A stretch of DNA of 64,000 bases from Wolbachia endosymbiont (group E) of Neria commutata (lineage in GTDB: Bacteria > Pseudomonadota > Alphaproteobacteria > Rickettsiales > Anaplasmataceae): assembly GCF_964026735.1 (NCBI RefSeq), contig NZ_OZ034692.1, forward strand, positions 1,054,001-1,118,000. Direction: 5' to 3'. Below the pieces are notes generated by a model that saw only the letters and a list, made by a program, of their open reading frames with translations, searched no databases and had not been told where the DNA came from. Below are positions 50,281-59,238 of this stretch, in pieces. A program made the translations under genes and the position numbers. Positions within the stretch are counted from its first letter, which is position 1, and each line of letters starts with the position of its first letter.

Positions 50281-52062
50281 TGAAGAGAAATCAACAAGGC
50301 AGTTTTTCTGCTCGTGGCGGAGCTGTAGTACGTGATATTGATGTATCTACAGAGGCAATGCAGCAACCAAGCGATCAACAATCCAGTCCACAGACAGAAA
50401 CAGAACAAGAACCTTATTCTCAAAATTCAAGTGATTATCAACCACTTGGTTCACAGGCAGAACCTTCCGGTGCAGGGATGCAATCAAGTGCTCCAGGGTG
50501 CGCAGAATCTATCAATTTTCTTGAATTTGCAATGGTCTATCAAATGAATTTGGAAAAAGCGTTATCTTCATTTGGCTTTTCTTATAAAACTTTATCTAGT
50601 CTAGATGAAAGTTTGAAGCGTGCTAGAAATTTAGGTTACAGTAAAGATGCTATAAGTGAATATGACGAGTCATTTACAAAAATATTTAGCAAACAATATA
50701 GAGAGTTAGCACTAAAGTTCCATTCAGATAAAGGAGGTAAAGGAATGGATACTTTAAATAATATCAAGGAGGTTATGGAAGAGTTATATGAAACATCAAA
50801 AAAAGAAAAAGATACTTTTAGATATAAAACGTTTGCTGAAGTAGCATTGGACTTTCTGCACAAAAATAGGGATAAATACGCAGGTCTTATAAATGCAAAC
50901 GTAGTTGCGGAATTAAGAAATATCACAATTTGGAGGCAGGCGGATTTACTGTATTGTCGTAATGAGTTTTTAGAGAAGACGCAAAAGTGTTTTGAAGTTT
51001 ATCTGGATAATCCGGCGCAATTAAAACAAGAGTTTGATAAATTGGTCAATGATTATGTCACAAGGTATCAGGAATTTTGGCTTGATAATTTGGTTGATTT
51101 AAAGTCTAGGTGCGATAAAGACAAGAGCTTGAAAGTTATAAGAGATGAAGTTAAAAGTCTTTTGCAGGATAGTACTGTACAATGTATCCGGCTAGCTGAT
51201 ATTTTACCATCCGGAAAAAAAATTAAAAAAGAACTAAAAAAAATGTTACCAAAATCTTTTGAAATAAGTCAGTATCCTACTGATAAGTGCTTTGTGTTAC
51301 CAATATTAGTATATAATGAGGTTGTACAGAAATATGTTGAGCTATTAAGCAGTAGCGATGTAAAGTATCTAACAAAAATTTTCGAAGAGCATGCAAAAGA
51401 GACGTGCAGTATAGAATCTGGTGTAAAAGGTTATATAAATGGTCTTTCACTTGTTGAGCTCCAAGAATGCATAAGATCCTTTAGGGAGGACAGCTTTCCA
51501 GAAATAATGAACTTTATATGTGGTAAAACATATTGCGTACCAATGCTATACGGATTGAGATCAAGAGAAGCAACGGAAGAAGAAATTGAAAAAATAGTAT
51601 TAGTTCAAGTATTAAAAAAATATGTAAGTCTATTAAAGGAAGAATTTAAAAAAGAGAAGACACGGTTTAAAAGAATGGAAGAGGAGATACGAGAACAGGA
51701 GAAAGAAATAAAAGAACAGCACGAAATGCGAAAACAGGCAAATGTACTGGCAGAGCAGAATGCTCAAAGGGCTGACCATATTGGTAAGGTAAGCCAGATC
51801 TTTTCAAAGAAAACACGTAAGCTTGATGATGATTTATATGACATAGTAATAGCTCATCAAGTTAGCATTGTATATGAAACATAACTCTTCTGCAGAGCAA
51901 GTGCTGAATGCAATAATTGAAGAGATAAAGTTTAATAGAACTCAAGTTATAGAAGAAGGAACAGTTAATGCTGAGCTGATCGAGGCTGGTATAAGAAGTG
52001 TTTCAACTTCGCTTGGTGATATTAATATAAGTCATTGTGCTGGAATGAATAGGAATCCATGA
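50281..52062 (+). pseudogene. Protein X2 with J-domain-like segment and shared C-terminal module, frameshifted
   Basis: ATG 50281 follows GGAGG; the frame is open to 51884. Residues 10-70 are Gln/Ser-rich and unstructured. At about residue 140, YRELALKFHSDKGGKGMDTL followed by a helix resembles a J-domain with HPD changed to HSD. The middle is helical, and a coiled coil follows (EEIREQEKEIKEQHEMRKQA). At RKLDDDLYDIV the sequence enters the same C-terminal module as X1, but a deletion and frameshift near 51855 move MKHNSSAEQVLNAIIEE into another frame, which ends at 52062. Without the shift the protein would have about 590 residues. Confidence 0.6.
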
Positions 52063-52139
52063 AAAATTTAGCTGAGTGGAGAGAGAATGTAGTTCAGTTC
52101 TTATCTAGCCGCAAAAAATATCGAGTATTTGGTCCAACA
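52059..52139 (+). pseudogene. Membrane protein Y2, truncated by IS
   Basis: ATG 52059 overlaps the X2 stop, just as Y1 overlaps X1. The 27 codons (KNLAEWRENVVQFLSSRKKY) match the Y1 N-terminus and stop matching at an IS5 terminus at 52140, right after the FGPT motif that both share. The membrane helices are lost. Confidence 0.65.
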
Positions 52140-52289
52140 GATCCCCTGCGAAAAGGCAGAAAACAGGTAAAAAACATTAAAAAGCGTATAAAATGAAAAT
52201 TTTAGAAGAGTAAAATGGCAACAAGTTACGCAAAAGTTGCAAAAACCCAGTATATTTTTAGGCAATTAACGGGTCTGACAACATTACTT
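52140..52289 (+). mobile_element. IS5-family element, 5' end fragment
   Basis: The terminus GATCCCCTGCGAAAAGG leads to ATG 52215 and the start of the transposase (MATSYAKVAKTQYIFRQLTG). The sequence then changes to unrelated DNA at 52290. This 5' end is the diverged type seen in copies A and D, but with ATG retained. Confidence 0.75.
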
Positions 52290-52426
52290 CGAAATTTCTG
52301 TCTACCTTACTTTCTACCCTTCTAATGGCATCGTAATTTCTATCTACTTTCGCTTCTACTCTTAAAATAGCTTCATAGTTCCTATCCATCTTACTATTAA
52401 TGACCATAAGCATAAAAGCAACGCCT
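52290..52426 (-). pseudogene. Membrane/coiled-coil gene split by IS982 (downstream part)
   Basis: The reverse strand reads TIGVAFMLMVINSKMDRNYE and then repeats of RVEAKVDRNYDAIRRVESKV, a membrane helix followed by heptad-like repeats. The upstream part appears to lie at 53207-53286 (LLDRAIETNKLW), beyond the IS982 remnant. Rejoining the flanks with one TATA copy restores a single frame. Confidence 0.5.
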
Positions 52427-53206
52427 ATAACCCCAACTATGGATTAGCCAACAAAGAAAGTGTAGGAAATAGAAGGCTTTTTGGGTTTTAGCGAATATGA
52501 AACAAGTGTCGAAACAATGTGAACCAAAAAATTTACTGGAGATCTATGCCGAGTGTGCTCAATTTCAAATTTATTTTTCAGATTGTCAAAAACTGTTTCA
52601 ACAATCGATCTTTTTCTCAGCAGAATCTTCTCATTTAGCGACATTAGCATGTTTTTCATACCTTTTTTAATCTTGGTAAACCCGAACTATGGATTAGAAA
52701 TTCAGTGCAATATCAAAAAAAAGAATGGAAAATCAGCAGGTTATGTAATCAATAATCCATAATATAACAGAAAGTGACAGTTTTGTTAAATTATCAATTG
52801 CAGGCTGAAAAATATTGAATATCAGTAGCTTACATCAAGCTGATCCATAGTTCGGGTTTGGTAACAAGTTTTAGGCCCCTGTCAAACAACTCATGGAAAA
52901 GGTCTTGCTTTATGTAGCCCTTATCTCCAAATAATAAACCTGTCAATTTTTTCGTTAATATTTGGTATTATTTGTGAAAGTTGGTATTAGAATCTCTGAA
53001 TACGTGATTCTTGGTTGGCTTTTTGCCGCTTGGCAGGAATTTTTCTGCAAAATTTTTGTCGGCTGCGTTGCAAAAATCATCGATCAGGCAAAATAATTCT
53101 GTTATATTTTTATTCATGGGTAACCTCATTTAGTTTTCAAATATTTCCTGAGTTTACCCTGTTTCCTTGGCTTTTCTATTCTTTTCTAATCCATAGTTGG
53201 GGTTAT
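52427..53206 (-). mobile_element. IS982-family element, internally deleted and itself interrupted
   Basis: Ends are AACCCCAACTATGGATTAG on the left and its complement on the right. The right part encodes the transposase start (MNKNITELFCLIDDFCNAAD; ATG near 53118). The left part encodes its end (RKRSIVETVFDNLKNKFEIE, HTRHRSPVNFLVHIVS). The sequence GLLFGDKGYIKQDLFHELFD lies between 52865 and 52960. The middle of the gene is deleted near 52980, and a 180-bp MITE-like element sits at 52679-52858. Confidence 0.8.
52679..52858. mobile_element. 180-bp MITE-like element inside IS982
   Basis: Terminal inverted repeats AACCCGAACTATGGAT bound a 180-bp non-coding segment, flanked by a 5-bp direct repeat TGGTA (52674-52678 and 52859-52863). 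Removing it and one TGGTA joins the two IS982 coding parts in register (RGLKLVTK followed by IKKGMKNML). Its termini resemble those of IS982 itself (ACCCCAACTATGGAT), hinting at mobilisation by an IS982 transposase. Confidence 0.8.
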
Positions 53207-53286
53207 ATAGTCCACAATTTGTTAGTTTCAATAGCCCTATCAAGAAGAGTATTTGTGATTCATAGATCCGGTCTGAATTACTACGT

Positions 53287-55431
53287 TTAAACTGGTAATT
53301 TCTTTTCCTGGCCAGACATAGATTGTACATCAGGACTATCAAGACATTTACTTATGCAATAACCGATTCCAGCTCCAAGTAATGCACCAACCACAGCTGC
53401 AAAAAATACTGCAACTGCAGTACCTACTAATGCAGCAGCCCCTGCAAAGTGTGCTATTACTGCTCCAATAATTGCACCACCGATTGCACAGCCAACGATA
53501 TAGTATTTGCTGTTACTTTTAGGTTTTTCTTGTGGACTTGACAATGATTGACCGCTATTTTTATCTACTCCCTCATTTGTAACATGAGTATCATCTGAAG
53601 AAACAGCAGGAATATGTGTTGATTTTTTAGGCTGCGATTCTGCTTCAAATTGTAAAATCTTCTCAGGTGTCCTAACAGTATGGCTTAGAACTCCTTCTAC
53701 TATAGGTTTTTGAGATAGTTCACCTTCATTTTGTGTTTTGTTCTCAGTGTATACTGCTTCATTAGTTGCATTAGAATTAGGGATGCTAGAAGCTATTGCA
53801 GGTTCTGCCCCAGATTGTAAATCTCCCTCAGATGTGCTCAAAGCTGATTGCTCTAAAGCTTCTTTCCCATTATCAATCTTCATATGATCTTCTTCAGAGC
53901 CATAACCGCTTTCCCTACCACGATCATGTAATGCATTCTGATTTATCTTGTTCTCTAATATATTTGAATCCGAGTTAAATATTTCATCAGTGGTTGCAAC
54001 TTGCTCCCCATATTCATAATTACTATTAGCTGATTGTTCTGAATTTTGCTGTGCTGTATCCTGTCCTATTTTTTGATTGGCAGCACTTTCAGAATGTAAT
54101 TTTTCTTTCCTCTTTTTTTCTTCATCTTCTATTCTTTTATCTCCTTTAGCATCCGTCCATTTTTGTGCATCTTCGCCTTCTATTAGCATTTTATGTTCTA
54201 TTGCATAGTCTATTGGATCTTCGCTCACCCCTATTTTATACTTATTAACTTTTGCCCATAATGTTGGATCTATATCTTCTATCTTGATACCCTGTTCTAT
54301 TGCATAAACTATTGGAAATTTTTCATCCAGTAATACATCACTAAGTAATGCATATACAATTGGATCGTAACCGTCTATCTTTCCTTTTTTTTCGATTGCC
54401 TCTTTTATTTGAGCTTCATTGTAAAAATCTTGTTTTTGTTTTAAATCTTTCACATAAAAACTAACGTTCTTTATGCACCCAACTAGTCCTTTTCCTATTA
54501 CTACATCACTGTCACTATTAACATATACTTCAGTATTATACATTAACCTTTTCTTAATTGTAACTGGCTCAACTTTTTCAGAGAATTTTAAATAATCTAA
54601 CTCAAAATGCTCTATCACTTCTTCTATAAAGGATTTATTAGTACTATTATCGTCAAGTTTAGTATTATAATCATTTGTAAAATTTAGCAATTCTTCTTTA
54701 TCAATTACGGCTATTTTAAGTTCAGTATTTATTGTAGTTAAAGACTTCATTAATTCTATGTGATCCTTTTCAACAGCTATAATCCTAATATTAAACCTTT
54801 CATAAAGAACTTCACCAGGTTGACCACGAACCATATCCTTAACATTTCCCTCAAATTTTCCAATTCCATCTCCTAGAATTACCACGGGAACACCCAATAA
54901 CTCATCAAAAATTTTTATTATTTCACTATCTAAAATCTCAGGTGCGATATCACAAATACCTCTATCTTTCCACCTCTTATTAATTCTATTATTAATTTCT
55001 GTACTATCAAAAGCTTTTGTTATAGGAAAATCTGCAAACTCAAACGGAATTTTCAATGATATTTTTCCATTTAAATGAACAGTTGAAACAAACATTTGAT
55101 TCCCTGGAAAGCCTTCTCTTATATCGAATACTCTTATCCCTCTTATGCCGTTTGCAGGCCACAATTGCCCTTTTGAAAACATTATTGATGAAAGTACTGT
55201 TGAAGCTTTAGTACCATGTGCACAAGCGGTTAGTGGATTGATTTTACCACTTCTTCCCATATTGATTTGTGGATATTCTTTATTGAATTTGCTTGTTTCT
55301 TCGCTTACTATAGCATCTCTTCTTGTAATCCTTTTGTTAGAAGAATATTTCTCATACAGATTTATAAGTTCTTGTAAACATTCTGTTTCTACAGGTGACA
55401 GCTCTCTTTGACCATTATACTTGTTAAGCAC
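53287..55431 (-). CDS. 714-residue effector-like protein with C-terminal membrane hairpin
   Basis: GTG 55431 follows a GGGGG ribosome-binding site. The N-terminal third contains CAHGTKASTVLSSIMFSKGQ, which resembles the first motif (HGT ... Gly-rich turn) of ADP-ribosyltransferase folds; I cannot confirm the other catalytic residues. Residues 360-435 hold three ankyrin-like or TPR-like repeats (DPIVYALLSDVLLDE, FPIVYAIEQGIKIED, DPIDYAIEHKMLIEG). A long acidic low-complexity region follows (440-640). The C-terminus has two glycine-rich membrane helices (YYIVGCAIGGAIIGAVIAHF; ALVGTAVAVFFAAVVGALLG), like membrane-inserting effectors. A 206-bp conserved element lies 129 bp upstream. Confidence 0.65.
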   Translation of the reverse strand: MLNKYNGQRELSPVETECLQELINLYEKYSSNKRITRRDAIVSEETSKFNKEYPQINMGRSGKINPLTACAHGTKASTVLSSIMFSKGQLWPANGIRGIRVFDIREGFPGNQMFVSTVHLNGKISLKIPFEFADFPITKAFDSTEINNRINKRWKDRGICDIAPEILDSEIIKIFDELLGVPVVILGDGIGKFEGNVKDMVRGQPGEVLYERFNIRIIAVEKDHIELMKSLTTINTELKIAVIDKEELLNFTNDYNTKLDDNSTNKSFIEEVIEHFELDYLKFSEKVEPVTIKKRLMYNTEVYVNSDSDVVIGKGLVGCIKNVSFYVKDLKQKQDFYNEAQIKEAIEKKGKIDGYDPIVYALLSDVLLDEKFPIVYAIEQGIKIEDIDPTLWAKVNKYKIGVSEDPIDYAIEHKMLIEGEDAQKWTDAKGDKRIEDEEKKRKEKLHSESAANQKIGQDTAQQNSEQSANSNYEYGEQVATTDEIFNSDSNILENKINQNALHDRGRESGYGSEEDHMKIDNGKEALEQSALSTSEGDLQSGAEPAIASSIPNSNATNEAVYTENKTQNEGELSQKPIVEGVLSHTVRTPEKILQFEAESQPKKSTHIPAVSSDDTHVTNEGVDKNSGQSLSSPQEKPKSNSKYYIVGCAIGGAIIGAVIAHFAGAAALVGTAVAVFFAAVVGALLGAGIGYCISKCLDSPDVQSMSGQEKKLPV

Positions 55432-55560
55432 TTTATTACCCCCTATTCACTAACTCACATTACAATTGTACCTAATATCTTAATAATTGTCAAATTCCAT
55501 AAAAACCTCATTTGATTTTGAACCAATACCACACTTTCTAGAATCAAACAAAATTCAATT

Positions 55561-55766
55561 ATTGACTTATTTACTTTTAAATTTCTCAAAAATGGGCAAA
55601 AAAGGCCACACTAGGTTGAGATAGCTTTCCATAAGATATGCATTATGAAAGTATAGTTAATGAATTATGGAAAATAATTTACCTACGCGGCTAAAATATA
55701 TTAGGGGAAAAGTAGGCCAATGGCGCGGGTTTTAGGGCTATGCTAAATTTAGCATAGATGAGTTCA
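55561..55766 (-). promoter_or_regulatory. 206-bp conserved upstream element, copy 2
   Basis: The reverse complement matches 32001-32206 from end to end, including a 39-bp identical core (ATTTAGCATAGCCC ... GGCCTACTTT). It lies 129 bp upstream of the 714-residue gene in the same orientation and about 14 bp from tRNA-Arg. No reading frame of its own is conserved between the copies, as far as I can see. Confidence 0.6.
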
Positions 55767-55779
55767 TAAAAAAGCATGG

Positions 55780-55853
55780 TGTGCCCAGTAGGATTCGAAC
55801 CTACGACCCACAGCTTAGAAGGCTGTTGCTCTATCCAGCTGAGCTATGGGCAC
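55780..55853 (-). tRNA. tRNA-Arg (TCT)
   Basis: A 74-nt cloverleaf with acceptor stem GTGCCCA/TGGGCAC, D arm AGCTCAGCTGGATAGAGC, anticodon loop CTTCTAA with anticodon TCT, and T arm GTAGGTTCGAATCCTAC. It reads AGA/AGG. Confidence 0.95.
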
Positions 55854-56004
55854 ACAACATATATAAAATGCTTCTTAATACATGTAAAGTCAAGTTATTT
55901 CGTGTAAATATAGCGTTATATAGAACTATTACAAGTCCTTTGCAGTGATAACATATTAGTCTTTTAAAGTCATGTTGAATCTCTAATCCATAATGAATTA
56001 GGGT

Positions 56005-57111
56005 TTAAAATAACCTTCTAAAAAACCTCTCTATATAACTTAATTCCTGCACGTCATGCATTGCATAAAGTGGTATGGCTTGTTGTTCAATACCTGGTAC
56101 TTCTACATAAACCTTACCAACTTCTTGGCCTTTTTTAATTGGCGCAGATATCATGTCTTTATATTCAATGCGCACCTTAATCTTATCAAGCAAGTTGCGG
56201 TTGTAAGTTATAGTGACATCATTTGCAACAGTAATTGGTACTTTTTTATCCCTTCCGTATAGAACGCTTATTTCTTCAACTACACTGTTTTTAGTGAATA
56301 TTTTCTTAGTATTAAAGTGCTTCAAGGAATATTGTACCAGTCTTTTTGCCTCTTCTATTCGCTCTTTTTCAGTATTTAAACCATTTACAACCGCAAAAAT
56401 CCTTCTGTCATTCCGCTTTGCAGACACAACGATGCCATAACCGCCAGAGTTTGTATAACCGGTTTTTAGGCCATCAACTCCGATATCGTGAGTAAGTAGA
56501 AAATTCTTGTTTTTCTGTAGAACTTCATTATAGGTCAGGTATTGCTCAGAAAATAAATCATAGTATTCAGGAAAGTCAGTAAAAATTCTTTTTGCCAATA
56601 TTACTAAATCTTTTGCACTCATAAAATGATCTTCGTCTGGCCATCCGCTTGAGTTAACAAAATTGCTATTGTTTAGATTTAATTTTTGTGCAGTTTCGTT
56701 CATTTCAATTACAAAATTCTCTTCTGATCCTGCAATACCCTCAGCTAGCGTTATGCAGGCATCATTGCCTGAAACTATGATAATTCCTTCAAGCAATTCT
56801 CTCACCGTAACAGATTGACCTTCTTTCAAAAACATAGACGAGCCTTTTCTTTCCCATGCTTTCCTACTTACTTGAAATTTGTCTTCCAAATCAATTACTC
56901 CAGCTTTTACATAATCAAAAGCTACATATAAAGTCATTAACTTACTCATTGAAGATGGAGCCATTTTTTCATCAGAATTATGCTCAAAAATAAATGAATC
57001 TGAAGTTGACTCTAAAACTACTGCTTGCTTTGCTTTAGTTCTAAATTGGTATGCATATAAGTGAAGAGGAAGTGCAAAAATTAATAGCAAAATTATGAAT
57101 CTGCTTAACAT
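56005..57111 (-). CDS. D-alanyl-D-alanine carboxypeptidase (PBP5/DacA family)
   Basis: A penicillin-binding serine peptidase that trims the terminal D-Ala of peptidoglycan stem peptides. The signal peptide is residues 1-20 (MLSRFIILLLIFALPLHLYA). Active-site motifs are SSMSKL (SxxK), SGNDAC (SxN) and GLKTGYTN (KTG), with a C-terminal beta domain and amphipathic tail (IERFFRRLF) for membrane association. All residues are intact. Together with dapE it fits the reduced peptidoglycan-like cell wall of Wolbachia. Confidence 0.93.
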   Translation of the reverse strand: MLSRFIILLLIFALPLHLYAYQFRTKAKQAVVLESTSDSFIFEHNSDEKMAPSSMSKLMTLYVAFDYVKAGVIDLEDKFQVSRKAWERKGSSMFLKEGQSVTVRELLEGIIIVSGNDACITLAEGIAGSEENFVIEMNETAQKLNLNNSNFVNSSGWPDEDHFMSAKDLVILAKRIFTDFPEYYDLFSEQYLTYNEVLQKNKNFLLTHDIGVDGLKTGYTNSGGYGIVVSAKRNDRRIFAVVNGLNTEKERIEEAKRLVQYSLKHFNTKKIFTKNSVVEEISVLYGRDKKVPITVANDVTITYNRNLLDKIKVRIEYKDMISAPIKKGQEVGKVYVEVPGIEQQAIPLYAMHDVQELSYIERFFRRLF

Positions 57112-57172
57112 ACTTATAATTTAAAACGTATAATTAACAATATAGTCTCATAAGAGTTTTTCAATATCTGCT

Positions 57173-58096
57173 TTACAAGCGTTTTTTCAAACCACCAGCT
57201 TTAGCTGATTGTAATTGATCATCTGCACATTCATCATATTCAATTTCAACGGTGGAGTGTGCAATGTCAAATTTATCTAGTAATATTCTTTTTATGTTAC
57301 ATAGGACGTCAGTGTGCTGTACATTTGGGCTTATTTTAGCGTGCATAGTGATTATAAAATAATTGTCAGACAGCGACCACGTATGTATGTGATGCACATC
57401 GATCACTTCAGGTAGCTCGAACGTAACTTTATTTTTTATTTCTTCAATTGATATACCTTCAGGTGTGCCTTCAAGAAGAATATGGCAAGAATGCTTTATT
57501 ATTTTATAGCCACTATTTAAAATGATTACACTTACAACTACTGATAAAATTGGATCTACCATTTGCCAATTGGTAAACATTATGATTATAGATGCAAGTA
57601 TGGCAGCTACAGATCCTAAAATGTCTCCTATAACATGTAGTACAGCACTTTTTATGTTTATATTGTTTTCACATTTACTATGTAACACAAAAAAGACTAT
57701 TATATTAGAAAGAAGCCCGAGTGTTGCAATTGTCAGCATTACTTTCCACTCAACATTGACTGGAAAAATAAATCTTTTTATCGACTCAACTATAATAATT
57801 ATCGCAATGAAGAATAAAGTTAAACCATTAACAAATGCTGCAATTATCTGTAATCGATGATATCCATATGACCTCCGCAAATCAGATTTCTTAGCTGCAA
57901 ACTTATGCGCCAACCAACTCAAAACTAAAGCAAATAGATCAGTGAGCATGTGCCCAGCATCAGATAGTAGAGCAAGCGAATGTGAAATTATTCCACCTAC
58001 TATTTCCATAAACATAGTTATTGCAACTATTATTATGGAATAAATTAAGCGCTTTGACTCAGCTGCTGAATGTTTGCCGTTATGTATTACTGCCAT
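57173..58096 (-). CDS. Cation diffusion facilitator family metal exporter
   Basis: A 307-residue protein with six membrane helices and a cytoplasmic C-terminal domain. The metal-binding motif in TM2 (SDAGHMLTD) and its TM5 partner (HVIGDILGSVAA) give the HxxxD pairs of zinc exporters such as CzcD/ZitB. The C-terminal metallochaperone-like domain is present (VIDVHHIHTWSLSDNYFIIT). It exports Zn2+ or similar ions in exchange for protons. Complete. Confidence 0.93.
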   Translation of the reverse strand: MAVIHNGKHSAAESKRLIYSIIIVAITMFMEIVGGIISHSLALLSDAGHMLTDLFALVLSWLAHKFAAKKSDLRRSYGYHRLQIIAAFVNGLTLFFIAIIIIVESIKRFIFPVNVEWKVMLTIATLGLLSNIIVFFVLHSKCENNINIKSAVLHVIGDILGSVAAILASIIIMFTNWQMVDPILSVVVSVIILNSGYKIIKHSCHILLEGTPEGISIEEIKNKVTFELPEVIDVHHIHTWSLSDNYFIITMHAKISPNVQHTDVLCNIKRILLDKFDIAHSTVEIEYDECADDQLQSAKAGGLKKRL

Positions 58097-58123
58097 ATGA
58101 AATCTTTATTATAAATAAAAACG

Positions 58124-58196
58124 TGGGTAATACCGGACTTGAACCAGTGACCACTTGCGTGTCGAGCAAGTGCTCTACCAACTGAGCTAATTACCC
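58124..58196 (-). tRNA. tRNA-Val (GAC)
   Basis: A 73-nt cloverleaf with acceptor GGGTAAT/ATTACCC, D arm AGCTCAGTTGGTAGAGC, anticodon stem ACTTGC/GCAAGT with loop TCGACAC (anticodon GAC) and T arm CTGGTTCAAGTCCGG. It reads GUC/GUU. Confidence 0.95.
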
Positions 58197-58246
58197 ATCG
58201 TAGCTGTAGTATAATGTTGCAGTTGAAAGAAATCCACTCAAAGTTT

Positions 58247-58951
58247 TCACAACAACCTATTTTCCTTAAAGCTAAAGTGGTTATTAAATGCGATTATAAT
58301 GTGATCTATTAGTTCTATTCCTATACTTTGGCAAGCTTCTGCCAATTGTTTGGTAAGAGATATATCGCTATTTGAAGGCTGGACATCTCCGCTTGGATGG
58401 TTATGAGATATTACAATAGACGTTGATCCAATCAAAAGCGCACGCTTGATGATCTCTCTGAGATAAATAGGAGTTTGATCCACCGTGCCAATATTTTGCA
58501 AATCTTCCGCTATTAAACGATATTTTTTATTCATGTAAATAACACGAAAATTTTCCTTATTGATGCTGCCTATACTAGCTCTTAAATAATCAAGTAATTT
58601 GTGCCAATTGTTAATTATTGGTAAATCCTTCATTTTCTCTCTTGTAGAACGAACAAAGGCTTGTTTTACACAAAAGATAGCAGATATTGCAGCGTCATTT
58701 ACTTTATTGATATTCTTTAATTCCTCTGATTCAGCATTAAGAACTTTATTTAAGCTACCAAAGTAGTTTATTAGTCTTTTTGCAATTGGTTTAACATCAA
58801 TTCTACCATAGGCTGAATATAAAATATGCTCTAAGATTTCATAATCAAGTAGCGATTGTCCATTATCTAAGATAATTTTTTCTCTTAAACGTTTTCTATG
58901 TCCTTTTTTGTAATCCAATAAATCATTTGTGTCATATTCTACTTGTTCCAT
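58247..58951 (-). CDS. radC: RadC-family JAB-domain protein
   Basis: N-terminal helix-hairpin-helix-like UPF0758 domain (HRKRLREKIILDNGQSLLDY; NYFGSLNKVLNAESEELKN) and C-terminal MPN/JAB metalloprotease-like domain with ISHNHPSGDVQPSNSD (H-x-H-x7-S-x2-D zinc motif). The biochemical role of RadC is unsettled despite the historical DNA-repair name. ATG 58951 is chosen over a TTG 18 bp upstream because of spacing to GTGAAG. Confidence 0.88.
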   Translation of the reverse strand: MEQVEYDTNDLLDYKKGHRKRLREKIILDNGQSLLDYEILEHILYSAYGRIDVKPIAKRLINYFGSLNKVLNAESEELKNINKVNDAAISAIFCVKQAFVRSTREKMKDLPIINNWHKLLDYLRASIGSINKENFRVIYMNKKYRLIAEDLQNIGTVDQTPIYLREIIKRALLIGSTSIVISHNHPSGDVQPSNSDISLTKQLAEACQSIGIELIDHIIIAFNNHFSFKENRLL

Positions 58952-59045
58952 ACCTTCACTCACTATCAATATTATTAGCTATATACTTTTTATATATAAA
59001 ATATTAAACTTTTAAGTAAAATATTTAATAAATTTCTTTCGAAAC

Positions 59046-59150
59046 TCATATAGGTAGTTCCCAATTGTAAATTCCAGCTATCAGATTGAACCTCAAACCG
59101 AAGCATTTTCGCCTATTTCTATATCTGTCTGCGATAATAGACATACTGTA
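59046..59150 (-). mobile_element. C-terminal fragment of another IS5-type transposase
   Basis: The reverse strand reads DRYRNRRKCFGLRFNLIAGI and YNWELPI before a stop, the usual end of IS5/IS1031-type transposases. The catalytic part is missing. It lies just upstream of copy F and belongs to a third IS5 lineage in this window. Confidence 0.65.
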
Positions 59151-59238
59151 ATTGCTATTGAGTAGAAGCATTATATCGGGTTAGATATCTCACTCAAAGA
59201 GACTTTTATTAGTATCGTTGATGAGAAAGGAAAGATTA

